This document shows positions 1-8,532 of a DNA stretch of 64,000 nucleotides, piece by piece. The DNA lies in NCBI RefSeq assembly GCF_024170005.1, contig NZ_JALJXJ010000009.1, forward strand, positions 1 to 64,000, read 5' to 3'. Source of the stretch: Azospirillum lipoferum (GTDB taxonomy: Bacteria > Pseudomonadota > Alphaproteobacteria > Azospirillales > Azospirillaceae). Position 1 is the first letter of the stretch. Every line of letters begins with the position of its first letter. The notes under the pieces were generated by a model. That model was not told the origin of the DNA. It was given only the letters and a program-made list of their open reading frames with translations, and searched no databases. A program made the translations under genes and the position numbers.

Positions 1-93
1 ACTAAGGCCCCCCGAAGGAAACCCTCGTTCGACTTGCATGTGTTAGGCATGCCGCCAGCGTTCGTTCTGAGCCAGGATCAAACTCTCAGGTTC
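1..93 (-). rRNA. rrs: 16S ribosomal RNA, 5' end only (partial)
   Basis: On the minus strand this is the conserved start of a bacterial 16S rRNA, including the universal 27F primer site (AGAGTTTGATCCTGGCTCAG, near 69-88), followed by the alphaproteobacterial GAACGAACGCTGGCGGCATG. The gene runs off the left edge, so only about 93 bases are present. The exact mature 5' end is estimated by analogy with other 16S genes. It places an rRNA operon immediately to the left, transcribed leftward. Confidence 0.97.
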
Positions 94-290
94 AGTTCGT
101 GACAAAAGCCACGACCGACAGGACCGCCTTAACGATCTCCTGATACGTCGATACTGTTCACAGTCTCTCTGCTCAAAAGATGCACAGACGATCCTCATTG
201 CGCCGATCCCCTTCAGGAAACCAGCACCCCAAGGCCGCAACGGCTACCAACTGCCGCCGCCTGCGCATCCCTTCTCACAACACGGTATTA

Positions 291-304
291 ACTTGTCAAA
301 GAGC
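291..304 (-). promoter_or_regulatory. boxA antitermination element of the rrn leader
   Basis: On the minus strand this reads GCTCTTTGACAAGT, a close match to the conserved rRNA boxA (TGCTCTTTGACA). It lies in the leader between the putative promoter and the 16S start. Known role: the Nus complex binds boxA in the transcript and prevents Rho termination of untranslated rRNA. Sequence and position are seen; function is inferred from the family. Confidence 0.75.
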
Positions 305-438
305 CCGCCCGATGCGGAAACCGGAAGCTCGCCCGAACCCTGGGGTTCGGATCGCAAGCACCGGTTTGTCGGGCTTCCCGTTCGCGGGTCGGTCGCTGCC
401 GGTTCGGCGGCGCCGGCGTCGTTCGCGTCGGGAGGCGC

Positions 439-468
439 TTTATAGGCGACACCTCCCAAACCGCGCAA
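439..468 (-). promoter_or_regulatory. putative sigma70-type rRNA promoter
   Basis: On the minus strand a -35-like TTGCGC (463-468) and a -10-like TATAAA (439-444) are separated by 18 bases. An A-rich stretch (complement of the T-run at 473-478) lies just upstream of the -35, where an UP element would sit. Transcription from here would cross boxA and enter the 16S gene after about 340 bases. This is the best promoter candidate in the leader; other rrn promoters could exist. Confidence 0.55.
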
Positions 469-551
469 GTACTTTTTTCGCCCCTCATGACGATTCCTTG
501 ACCAGAGGGGTCCGAGGGGGCGCCGGGCGGATCGGCGCCCCCCTCTGCCCG

Positions 552-2432
552 TCAATAGGCGGCGTGGTCCCAGAACTGGGCCATGCTGCTGTCGGCGTGG
601 TAGCCGTCGGTTCCCATCGACGACCAGCTGAGGTCATGGATGCCGTGGGACAGGACCGGGGCATGGTCCTTCAGCGAATAGTCGGCATGGGCGCTGTCCC
701 GGAAGCCCGGATTGAAGACCGCGTCGTTCGGGCCATAGGCACGGCCGTTGGCAGCCACGTTGCCGTCCATGGTCAGCCGGCCGGGGCTGAGCAGCTTCCA
801 GTACTGATCGATCGGGCTGTCGCCGGCGGCAAGATTGTGAATGACCATATTGTCGTGGGGGCGCGCCTCGGCGCCGGCCTTCGGCACCCACTCAAGACGG
901 ATGAAGGCGTCCTCCGGGCGGCTGGCGATGCCGAAGTTGTTTTCCAGCAGATTGTTGTCGCCGCCATGGACATAGATGCCGGCCCAGGCAAAGCCCTTCA
1001 CGAAATTGTCGCGAACGATGACACCGCTGGTCAGATCGTCGAGCGAGATGCCCCAGCCCTTGTGGTCGGTCAGCCAGTTGCCCTTGCCGTCGGTGGCGAG
1101 GCCGCCGGTGTCGATCACCTCATTGCCGCGAATGATCGAGCCCATGTCCTTGGCCGAGCGGCCGAGCATCTCGATGCCACCACCATCGGCGGTTTCCTGC
1201 CCGACATGGTGGATCTTGTTGAACTCGACGGTGTTGTTGCGGTTCAGCTGGCCGTCATCCCATTCCTTGAAGGACACACCATAACGGGGGGCATCGGTGA
1301 TGTCGTTGTGGCTGACCAGGGTGTTGCTGCTGCCGACGGCGCCGATGCCGGCCCCGCCCTTGGTGATCTGGCCGATATGCTCGATGGTGTTGGCGTAGAT
1401 GCGGTTGCCGTTGGCGGCATGGATCATCGACACGCCGTTGTCGCCGAGCTGCTCCATATGGTTGCCGGCGATGCGGCTGTCGTCGGTGCCGTCGAGTGAA
1501 ACCGCGGTCCCGACATTGACGAAGTGGTTGCCACCGACCGAGTTGCCGTGACCGCCCTGCATCGACAGCGCCGCGCCGTCATAGCGGGTGTCGGAGAAGG
1601 TCAGCCCTTCGATGCTGACGTTGCTGGCATTGCTGGCCTTGATCAGCGTGCCGAGCCGGGCGACGACCACGCCGTCCGACTGGAAGCTGCCGGCATGCTC
1701 CGGCTTCACCACCAGCTTGCCGTCGCTGGCGCGCCAGCCGAATTCACCGGCGTCGCGGATCAGCGAGGCGTCGTTCATCAGCCGATAGGTGCCACCGGTG
1801 CGCAGGCCGTAGGAGGCCGCGTCATCAAGCGTCACCGTGTGATGATACTGGTCGATCGACTTCACAGGCGAGATGTCGTCCTTCAGCCGTTCGGTGTCGA
1901 AGGTCTGCACCACCAGACCGGCATGGGGCTTCAAGCCCGAGGGAATGTCGCCGTTCGAGAAGTTGAAGCTGGTCTTGCTGGCGCCGGTGGAGTTGGCCTT
2001 CAACACATGCCAGCCGCTGGTCGCGGCATGGGCCGGATCGAAGTCGCCGGTCTGCGCCGCATGCTGGCGCTCGCCGCCGATGCTGACATCCAGGCCATTG
2101 GCGGACGAGAGCTTGGCGGAATAGAGGCCTTTGCCCTCATAGGTGAAGCCGGTCACCCGCTCCCCACCGCTCAGCACCGGCGTCTCGCTCTTGTAGGCGA
2201 GGAAGCTGTGGCCGTCGTCATGGGAGTCGAGGGTCAGGGTCTTGTTCAGGCGATAGGTGCCGCCACGAACATAGGTGGTGTCGATGTCGCTCGCCCGCAT
2301 CGCGTCCCGCGCCTTTTCCAGGCTGGCGAAGGGACCGTCGGTGCCGGCGGCGTTGGGAGCGGCGAGCCGCCCGGACCAGCTGTCATTGCCCTTGGTGGAC
2401 ACGAAAAAAGCGGCCTGGTCGGTGGTCGTCAT
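552..2432 (-). CDS. right-handed parallel beta-helix repeat protein (pectate lyase-like fold)
   Basis: A 626-residue protein. It begins with the FFVSTKGNDSWSGRL pattern typical of proteins with a pectate-lyase/C5-epimerase-like right-handed beta-helix. The middle (about 250-550) is rich in short repeats with N ladders (for example GNHFVNVGTAVSL, GNHMEQLGDNGVSM, ANTIEHIGQ), as expected of stacked coils. Proteins of this fold usually bind or cleave polysaccharides; the substrate is unknown. There is no N-terminal signal peptide, so if secreted it must use another route. The start is fixed by GGAGG seven bases upstream of the ATG. It stands alone between the rrn leader and a divergent cold-shock gene. 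Fold assignment is firm; enzymatic activity is unproven. Confidence 0.8.
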   Translation of the reverse strand: MTTTDQAAFFVSTKGNDSWSGRLAAPNAAGTDGPFASLEKARDAMRASDIDTTYVRGGTYRLNKTLTLDSHDDGHSFLAYKSETPVLSGGERVTGFTYEGKGLYSAKLSSANGLDVSIGGERQHAAQTGDFDPAHAATSGWHVLKANSTGASKTSFNFSNGDIPSGLKPHAGLVVQTFDTERLKDDISPVKSIDQYHHTVTLDDAASYGLRTGGTYRLMNDASLIRDAGEFGWRASDGKLVVKPEHAGSFQSDGVVVARLGTLIKASNASNVSIEGLTFSDTRYDGAALSMQGGHGNSVGGNHFVNVGTAVSLDGTDDSRIAGNHMEQLGDNGVSMIHAANGNRIYANTIEHIGQITKGGAGIGAVGSSNTLVSHNDITDAPRYGVSFKEWDDGQLNRNNTVEFNKIHHVGQETADGGGIEMLGRSAKDMGSIIRGNEVIDTGGLATDGKGNWLTDHKGWGISLDDLTSGVIVRDNFVKGFAWAGIYVHGGDNNLLENNFGIASRPEDAFIRLEWVPKAGAEARPHDNMVIHNLAAGDSPIDQYWKLLSPGRLTMDGNVAANGRAYGPNDAVFNPGFRDSAHADYSLKDHAPVLSHGIHDLSWSSMGTDGYHADSSMAQFWDHAAY

Positions 2433-2844
2433 AAGTCAATCCTCCGTTCTGATGGAGGCATGAGTCCAATTTTTTAGTTAAAATTTTATTTACGGCGTAA
2501 GTACCGCTGATGGACAGGTTTGAGCTACAAGATCAGTAATTTGCAACGCGATGAACAGACGCGATTTGGTGGCATTGTGATGCGGCTTTGTTTATGAAAC
2601 CGAACCATCGATGCGGACACGCTTTCGCTTTCCCTAACTCGCGCATTGCGAGTATCGGCCCGTCGCCAAGTGATGCCGCCCATCATCGGAGCGTTACAGG
2701 GCATCACCGCACTGGTCATTTTCTGGAATTTTATGATAAGCTCACGGACGCCGGGGCCTTGTTCTTGGTCATACAGCGGTGCCGCGCCCAGTTCAGCGTC
2801 AGGGCCGCCCCTCCCCCGGCTACAGGACGTGAAAGGGACCTGTC
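2433..2844. other. divergent intergenic region, AT-rich, promoters not resolved
   Basis: About 410 bases separate the beta-helix gene (minus) and the cold-shock gene (plus). The part near 2465-2500 is unusually AT-rich for this genome and is the likely promoter zone for the minus-strand gene. The cold-shock gene probably has a long untranslated leader, common in that family. No clear -35/-10 pair could be chosen. Confidence 0.4.
2441..2458 (-). promoter_or_regulatory. RBS-overlapping hairpin of the beta-helix gene
   Basis: The Shine-Dalgarno GGAGG (complement of 2441-2445) is preceded eight bases upstream by CCTCC (complement of 2454-2458), so the two can pair and close a small hairpin over the ribosome site. 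Only the pairing potential is seen; a regulatory effect is inferred. Confidence 0.3.
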
Positions 2845-3489
2845 TTGAGCGAAGAGTTGAAGAACGTCACCGCGACGAACGTCACCGCGACGGTAAAGTG
2901 GTTCAAGCCGGAAAAGGGTTTTGGGTTCGTCCGCCTCGCCGATGGCTCCGGCGAGGCTTTCTTGCACGCTTCGGTCCTGGCCGCCGCCTCCCTGCCCAAC
3001 CCGGTCGAGGGCACGACGGTCGTCTGCGATCTGGCCCAGGGCGCCAAGGGACCCCAGGTCGTCGCCATTCACTCCGCCACGCCACCGGAAACGCCGCCTG
3101 CCCCGCGTGCGCGCAACCAGCGCCCACCGCGCGCCACCGCTTCGGCACAACCGATGGGTCAGCAAGGCGGTCAAATCCCCGGAACGGGCGCACAGCCCGA
3201 GGAGGGCGGAGAGGCCTTCGCCCGCCCGCCGAAGCCGCCGCGCGAGCGGCGCGAGCGCCATGCGGAGCCGGCCGGCCCGGCCACCATGGCATACGGCACG
3301 GTGCGCTGGTACAATCTGGACAGCCAGTCCGGCCTGATCGAACCGTGGGAAGACGGCGCGACCGTCTATTTCGACCGTGCCACCCTGCGCCAGTCGGGTC
3401 TGGACATCGTTGCCGACGGCGAGGATGTGCGTTATCTGGCCGTCGGGTCGGAGGATGCGCCGGTGGCTCAGCGGGTCGAGCTGATCTGA
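2845..3489 (+). CDS. double cold-shock domain protein
   Basis: A 214-residue protein with two cold-shock (OB-fold) domains. Residues about 12-75 hold a full domain with the RNP1-type KGFGFV and the RNP2-like AFLHAS. A proline/arginine-rich linker follows (about 80-145). A second, degenerate domain (about 148-212, starting GTVRWYN) lacks an RNP1 match. Cold-shock proteins bind single-stranded RNA or DNA and melt RNA structure. Two-domain versions of about this length are common in alphaproteobacteria. The start is TTG after AAAGGGA. No partner genes are adjacent. Confidence 0.88.
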   Translation: MSEELKNVTATNVTATVKWFKPEKGFGFVRLADGSGEAFLHASVLAAASLPNPVEGTTVVCDLAQGAKGPQVVAIHSATPPETPPAPRARNQRPPRATASAQPMGQQGGQIPGTGAQPEEGGEAFARPPKPPRERRERHAEPAGPATMAYGTVRWYNLDSQSGLIEPWEDGATVYFDRATLRQSGLDIVADGEDVRYLAVGSEDAPVAQRVELI

Positions 3490-3507
3490 CGAACTGCCCT
3501 TTGCCGT

Positions 3508-3554
3508 GGTCACCGCCGCGGTCCGGCCGCAACAGGCCGGCCGCGCGGTGGTGA
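3508..3554. terminator. hairpin between convergent cold-shock and tpsB genes
   Basis: A long GC-rich imperfect inverted repeat with inner arms GTCCGGCC / GGCCGGCC around GCAACA, extended by GTCACCGCCGCG against CGCGCGGTGGTGAC. It sits between two convergent genes. There is no T-run, so it may end transcription weakly or act with Rho. Confidence 0.4.
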
Positions 3555-3566
3555 CTGTGCGTGACG

Positions 3567-5306
3567 TCAGAACCGCGTCGACAGGGTGAAGAAGGCGCGC
3601 GGGGCTCGGTCCTGCGTGCTGAACGGCGTGGTGATGAAGGGCTTGGCCAGTTCGACGCTGGCGTCGATGCGCTGGAAAACGCCGAATCGCAGGCCGATGC
3701 CGGCCGAGGCGAGGGAGCGGCGGCCATGGCGCGTGCCGCCCTCGTAATTATACACCGCCCCATAATCGCCGAAGCCGTAGGCAACCGCGTAATCGAGACC
3801 GTCCTCCTGCACCGGCAGGATGTATTGCAGTTCCGCCCGGCCGGCGAAGCCGCTGTCGCCGGTGATCTCCGACGGATCGAAGGCACGGCCGTACTGCTTG
3901 CCGCCCAGTCCGTATTCCTCCGCCGACAGCAGTTGGTCGGGGCTGTATTGCGCCTCGCCGGAGAGCACAAGGATCAGCTGATCGGTCAGCGGCTGGTTGC
4001 GCTGGGCCGACAGCAGCAGCTTGCGGAAATCGCTGCGCCCACCGCTGCGCGTCAGGTTGGCACTGCCGGATTCGGTGGCGTTCAGGATGTCCAGGCCCTT
4101 CGACAGCTCTGCCGTCAGCAGGTTCGACCCGCCCCAGCCGTCGGCGAAATCGTAAGCGACATTGGCGGCGACGATGCGCAGACGGTCCTCTGACAGCTTG
4201 TCGCCCAGAGCGTCGGTGCGGCTGTCGCGGATGGTGACGCTGAGGCCGGCGCGCAGCGTCTCCGCCCGGCTGCGGATGAAGGGGTGGGACACCGCCAACC
4301 GGCCGGAGGTGGTCAGGCTGTAGAGGTCGAGCGGCCGGACGCTGTCGCCGGGCTGTGACCAGGACCGGCGGACACCATACTCCACCGTCGTGCCCTCGGC
4401 ATCCACCGGCACGAGTTGGCCGACGTCGAAGAAGCGCAGCTCACGGATCTGCGGGGTGACGATGCCCTGGGCGGTGGTGCGCTCGAACAGGCCGAGCTGG
4501 TCCTCGACGCTGGCGACGCCGGTCAGCTGGAACGGACCGATCGAGCGGGTGCCGCGGTTGTCCAGCGACAGAAAGCCGTTGAAGGGCGTCCGCTCCAGCG
4601 CCAGGGTCAGGCGCGAGGCGCCGGGCGTGTCGGGCGACGCCTCCAGCACCGTCTTCACGGCGACGCCGGGCAGATCGTCGGCCAGCAGGACGTAGCGTTC
4701 CATGTCCGCCATGCGCAGCGGGCGGGAGGCCTTGATCTTCTCCCCCATCCGCCGCAACAGGCCGAGCCGGTCAGTCGCTTCGCCCTGGACGATCACCTCG
4801 TCGACATAGCCCTCCACCACCTGGAGGCGGACGACGCCATCGCGGATGCGCTGGGCCGGCACCACCGCCTGCGACAGCACATAGCCGTCGTTGCGGTAGC
4901 GCGCGGTGATGGCGTCGCGGATGGCGTAGAGGTCGGCCAGCGTCACCGGCTTGCCCAGCTTGTCGCGCCACAGGGCGGACAGGCTGTCGCCGTCATAGAC
5001 GCTGTTGCCGTCGATGCGGATCTCGGTCAGCGTCAGGGTGATGCGCTCGGCATCGCGCGGTGGCGGCGCCTTCTCCGGCGCCGGCATCTCGATTTCCGGC
5101 GAGGATTGCGGCACGGCCGGCCGTTCGAAACGCTGCTCCAACCGGTTGGGGTCGAGCGAGGGCGGCAGCACCGGCGACGGAGCAGGCGCAACCGCCTGGG
5201 CCAGCGCCGGCAGCGGAGCGGCGACGCCCGCCAGCAGCAGGGCGGACAGACGGGCGATGCGCCGGAAGCGGCGGGGCGCGAAAATGGGCATGACGGTTCG
5301 GGACAC
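3567..5306 (-). CDS. ShlB/FhaC/HecB-family outer-membrane transporter (TpsB)
   Basis: A 579-residue two-partner-secretion transporter, last gene of a three-gene minus-strand operon. Residues 1-37 are a Sec signal peptide ending ALAQA. A proline-rich stretch follows, then two POTRA repeats (about 85-235; the first begins ITLTLTEIRIDGNS), then a beta-barrel to the C-terminus ending in the outer-membrane signature phenylalanine (LSTRF). FhaC-type proteins export a large beta-helical TpsA partner through the outer membrane. No TpsA is next to it in this window. The first codon is GTG; an in-frame ATG five codons later (5291) would also leave an intact signal peptide. The gap of 47 bases to the upstream cyclase supports co-transcription. 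Confidence 0.88.
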   Translation of the reverse strand: MSRTVMPIFAPRRFRRIARLSALLLAGVAAPLPALAQAVAPAPSPVLPPSLDPNRLEQRFERPAVPQSSPEIEMPAPEKAPPPRDAERITLTLTEIRIDGNSVYDGDSLSALWRDKLGKPVTLADLYAIRDAITARYRNDGYVLSQAVVPAQRIRDGVVRLQVVEGYVDEVIVQGEATDRLGLLRRMGEKIKASRPLRMADMERYVLLADDLPGVAVKTVLEASPDTPGASRLTLALERTPFNGFLSLDNRGTRSIGPFQLTGVASVEDQLGLFERTTAQGIVTPQIRELRFFDVGQLVPVDAEGTTVEYGVRRSWSQPGDSVRPLDLYSLTTSGRLAVSHPFIRSRAETLRAGLSVTIRDSRTDALGDKLSEDRLRIVAANVAYDFADGWGGSNLLTAELSKGLDILNATESGSANLTRSGGRSDFRKLLLSAQRNQPLTDQLILVLSGEAQYSPDQLLSAEEYGLGGKQYGRAFDPSEITGDSGFAGRAELQYILPVQEDGLDYAVAYGFGDYGAVYNYEGGTRHGRRSLASAGIGLRFGVFQRIDASVELAKPFITTPFSTQDRAPRAFFTLSTRF

Positions 5307-5353
5307 GGCTTGTCGTCGGTAAAGTGTTTGGCGGCAGGCTATTTATCGGTGGA

Positions 5354-7492
5354 CTATTTGTCGGTGAGGGCGGTCACGCCGGCCCAGCCCGGCTCGGCCG
5401 GCAGACCGACGCGCTTTTCCGCCTTGTGCAGCATCGCCAGCGCGGCACCATCGGCGGCGACCAGGGCACGGAAACCGACGGTGGCGGCCTCGAACCGGCC
5501 GGCGCGCCAGTCGTCGAGGGCAGCGGCGTAGGCGGTGCGCTGGGCGCGATCCTCCTCATCGGCGCGGCGGGCGTCGGACAGCGGTTCGAATACCTCCACC
5601 GGTTCGCTGCGGCCGACGACCTGGACGATATCGAGCGCGCGGAAGGCATCCGGGTCGCCATGGTGGCGCATGGTCTCGCCACTGACCATCAGCGCGGTGT
5701 TGTAGTATTTGTTGGCACCTTCCAGCCGGGAGGCCAGATTCACCGTGTCGCCCATCACCGTGTAGTTGAAGCGTCGGGGCGAGCCGATGTTGCCGATCAG
5801 CGCCGGGCCGGTGGCGATGCCGATGCGGTTGGAGCCGCGCCCGCTGGAGGTCGCCAGCAGGGTCGGATCGTCCGCCATCGCCTGACGCATCGCCAGGGCG
5901 GCAGACACCGCGGCGCGGGCATGATTGTCGATGGCATAGGGGGCACCGAACACCGCCAGCACCGCGTCGCCGATGTATTTATCGACAAAGCCGCCATGCG
6001 CCTCGATGATGTCGGTCATCACCGTGAAATAGCGGTTGAGGACGGTCACCAGCGCTTCCGGCTCCATCCCCTCCGACATCTTGGTGAAGCCGGCGATGTC
6101 GCAGAACAGGATGGACAGGTCGCGCTCCTCCCCGCCCAGGCTGGGCGACTGGCCCGACGCGATCATGTCGTCGATCAGCGATCCCGGCAGGTAGAGCTTG
6201 AAGGCGTTGCGGATGTGCCGCTGGTCGCGGTCCAGCACGGCGAAGCGGAAACCGAGCGCCAGCGGAAAGACCAGCAGCGCCGCCAGTGCCGCTTGCAGAT
6301 AGGGCAGCACCAGGCCGCCTTGGAAGGCTTCCACCGCTATGCCGCTCCATCCCGCCAGCAGCAGGAGCAGGCCGGCCGCGGCCACCAACGGGCGGGTCGC
6401 CAGCGTCACCAGGGCGGCCAGACCGGCCAGCAGCAGGACCAGCGCCGCAGCGGCCGGCCGGCCGGCTTCCTCCAGCGCATCGTGCGCGATCAGGTTGGAG
6501 ATGGCGGCGGCATGGATATAGACGCCGGGAATGCTGTCGCGGGTGCGGCCGGCAACATACAGTTCGCTCATCACCGGCAGGGCGCAGCGTTCGGGAAGAC
6601 CAACCCCTTCCGGCTTGGTGACCCAGCGGTTGGAGGAGAGCTTGCGGTCCTCCACATCCAGCACGGTGCCGACCATCACCGCCTTGCCCTTGAAGTGTTT
6701 GGCGAAAAAGTCGGTCTTGCCGGCTTCGGCGCAGGCATACAGGTCGGCCAGCGAATAGGTCGGAATGGACCCTGCGGCCGTGGCATGGTTGACCAGCAGC
6801 CGGTTGCCCTCCCCGCCCGGCACCCGGTAGCCGCCCAGCGTGGCGGAGCCGTCGGCCCCACGCTCCAGCGGTGCCTTCAGCGCCCGCGACGCCACCTCTA
6901 CCGCCATGCCCGGCTCGGCCTTCGGCTGGCCATCCGGACCGGTCACGCCCAGCGTCAGCGGCACCCGGCGCAGCACGCCGTCGGCATCCTCGACCAGATT
7001 GACCGAGCGGACGTTGTTGACCCCGGCGGCGATCATGTAGCCGCGATAGGGCATCAGCGGATCGCTCTGATGCTGCACCTTGGCGAGCACCAGCCGCCCC
7101 TCCTTGCCGCCGCGGCGCAGAGTCAGCAGATAGTCGCGCTCGAAACCCGGGATCAGCGTCTCGACCGAGGTCGGGTGGACGAGGTCAAGCCCGATGGCCG
7201 CCGCCCCGCCGTCGAGCATGGCGCCGAGCACCGTACCCAGCCGCGGCCCCCACAACGCCTGCGGCGTGCCGGCAAAGGGCGGGCGGCGGTAGGTTTCCTC
7301 ATCGATGCCGACCACCACCACCGGCGACAGGTCGGGCGCCGGCCGGGGACCATGCACCCGCTCCCTCAGCCAATAGAGGCTGTCGATCGACGGCCCCTGC
7401 AACATGGACGAGACGGCCAGCACCAGCAGCGATGCGACTACCGGCGCCACCGCGCCGAGCAGGACCAGCCGGACGCGCCGGGGCAGCCTCAT
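5354..7492 (-). CDS. CHASE2-domain adenylate/guanylate cyclase, membrane sensor
   Basis: About 712 residues. A first membrane segment near the N-terminus is followed by an extracytoplasmic CHASE2 sensor domain (about 30-330; VVVVGIDEETY is characteristic), two or three membrane helices (about 345-425) and a class III nucleotide cyclase domain (about 455-640). The cyclase keeps both metal-binding aspartates (FCDIAGFTK and YIGDAVLAVFG), so it is probably active; whether it makes cAMP or cGMP cannot be read safely. The domain order is standard for CHASE2 cyclases. It lies 25 bases after a FecR-like gene and before tpsB, which suggests joint sensing at the envelope. ATG at 7492 is chosen over an in-frame TTG three codons upstream. 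Confidence 0.88.
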   Translation of the reverse strand: MRLPRRVRLVLLGAVAPVVASLLVLAVSSMLQGPSIDSLYWLRERVHGPRPAPDLSPVVVVGIDEETYRRPPFAGTPQALWGPRLGTVLGAMLDGGAAAIGLDLVHPTSVETLIPGFERDYLLTLRRGGKEGRLVLAKVQHQSDPLMPYRGYMIAAGVNNVRSVNLVEDADGVLRRVPLTLGVTGPDGQPKAEPGMAVEVASRALKAPLERGADGSATLGGYRVPGGEGNRLLVNHATAAGSIPTYSLADLYACAEAGKTDFFAKHFKGKAVMVGTVLDVEDRKLSSNRWVTKPEGVGLPERCALPVMSELYVAGRTRDSIPGVYIHAAAISNLIAHDALEEAGRPAAAALVLLLAGLAALVTLATRPLVAAAGLLLLLAGWSGIAVEAFQGGLVLPYLQAALAALLVFPLALGFRFAVLDRDQRHIRNAFKLYLPGSLIDDMIASGQSPSLGGEERDLSILFCDIAGFTKMSEGMEPEALVTVLNRYFTVMTDIIEAHGGFVDKYIGDAVLAVFGAPYAIDNHARAAVSAALAMRQAMADDPTLLATSSGRGSNRIGIATGPALIGNIGSPRRFNYTVMGDTVNLASRLEGANKYYNTALMVSGETMRHHGDPDAFRALDIVQVVGRSEPVEVFEPLSDARRADEEDRAQRTAYAAALDDWRAGRFEAATVGFRALVAADGAALAMLHKAEKRVGLPAEPGWAGVTALTDK

Positions 7493-7517
7493 CCTGTCCA
7501 ATGGTCGTGCCCGCCGC

Positions 7518-8231
7518 TCAGAAGCGGATCAGCCGGCCGAGCGCCGGGCCGCCACCGGCCGACGCCTTCTCATCGATCTTCACCACGAAGGATTTTTGTC
7601 CGGCAGAGATCCTGTAGAGGCCGCCCGGCTCCAGCCCGGCACCGGTCTTCGCGGTGTCCAGCGTGCTGCCGGGGACATTCACCGTGCTCAGCGCGATGCC
7701 CTGCACGTCCAGCCGGTCGATGGTCACCGGGCCGGGGGCCGACAGGATCAGCACCGGGTGGGTCTTGAACAGGGTCAGGTCCGGCTTCGGCAGCTGCGCC
7801 TTCATGCCCGGCAGGGCAATGGGCGCGCTGCGGAAGACGGTCACCCCCGCCTTGCCCGCCTCGTTGGAGGCCAGCAGCAGCTTGCCGCCGTCGCAAGGCA
7901 GCGTATGGCGATCGATGCTGCCGCCCTGCACCGCCGACTCGCGGGAGCCGATCGTCACCGAACCGCCGGTGATCGTCTCGTTCACGCAGGATTCCAGATA
8001 GCTCAGCGTCAGCGTCTGGCCAGCCTTCAGAGCCACGGTCCGACCGGCCGCCACGTAATCCATCGGCTGCACGCCGTCGACGCCGTCCGACACATCCTCG
8101 ACCAATGCGGTGGGCGCCGCCGTCGGATCGGCAGCGAGCGCCAGCGGCGATGCAGCCAGGAGAAGCAGGGCTCCTGAGGCAACGGCGCGGGCAGGCATCT
8201 TGAAGGCTGGCATCTGGAACGCGACGGACAT
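7518..8231 (-). CDS. FecR-like periplasmic protein
   Basis: A 237-residue protein with a Sec signal peptide (about 1-34, ending ALAADP). A short all-beta region follows that resembles the FecR-like domain seen beside CHASE2 cyclases (VALKAGQTLTLSYLESC then TITGGSVTIGS). It is predicted to be periplasmic. First gene of the FecR-like/CHASE2 cyclase/TpsB operon; GGGAGG lies about ten bases before the ATG. The FecR assignment rests on pattern and context only, and it lacks the membrane helix of classic sigma-regulator FecR proteins, so hypothetical periplasmic protein is the safe name. Confidence 0.6.
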   Translation of the reverse strand: MSVAFQMPAFKMPARAVASGALLLLAASPLALAADPTAAPTALVEDVSDGVDGVQPMDYVAAGRTVALKAGQTLTLSYLESCVNETITGGSVTIGSRESAVQGGSIDRHTLPCDGGKLLLASNEAGKAGVTVFRSAPIALPGMKAQLPKPDLTLFKTHPVLILSAPGPVTIDRLDVQGIALSTVNVPGSTLDTAKTGAGLEPGGLYRISAGQKSFVVKIDEKASAGGGPALGRLIRF

Positions 8232-8532
8232 GAAGGAACGGCCTCCCGGTCAAAGCAGGGGGCGATACCCCCTACGGACGGCTTCAATACGGCTCCCGTT
8301 CCCTTTAGCGAAGTTACCGAGTTACTTCAAATCCAATACGCTGCTGCTGGCGACGGTCACGGCGACGGCACCAGTATAGACCGGCCGCCCAAGCGACACA
8401 TGATTGTCAAGGAAGTGAAATAATCCCGCCACACCGCCGTCATGACCAGGGGCTAATATACACGTCCCGCGCGTGGCGACCTTCCGGAGCGCTGCGCATG
8501 GAACGGACATCATTGGAGCGTCGCGACCGAAC
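8232..8532. other. divergent intergenic region before phoU
   Basis: About 300 bases between the leftward FecR-like operon and phoU. Apart from the leader hairpin, AT-rich TAATATACAC near 8453 could include a -10 element for phoU, but no convincing -35 was found. I saw no Pho box (CTGTCAT repeats). Confidence 0.35.
8257..8273 (-). promoter_or_regulatory. leader hairpin upstream of the FecR-like operon
   Basis: A perfect six-base-pair G/C hairpin (AGGGGG, loop CGATA, CCCCCT) starting about 26 bases before the ATG of the FecR-like gene. Its position suggests a leader structure; no role can be assigned. Confidence 0.3.

Larger units (their letters stand above)
94..551 (-). other. rRNA leader and promoter region without a protein gene
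   Basis: About 460 bases lie between the 16S start and the end of the beta-helix gene. They hold the promoter and boxA listed separately. Long frames on either strand here lack a ribosome site and are read as chance frames in GC-rich DNA. Confidence 0.7.

Noticed and set aside
552..2432. Beta-helix protein as the missing TpsA partner of the nearby TpsB
   Set aside because: It has no signal peptide and no N-terminal TPS domain, and it is separated from tpsB by an oppositely oriented gene.
5324..7768. 814-residue open frame on the plus strand
   Set aside because: Antisense to the CHASE2 cyclase and running into the next gene; no ribosome site or domain.
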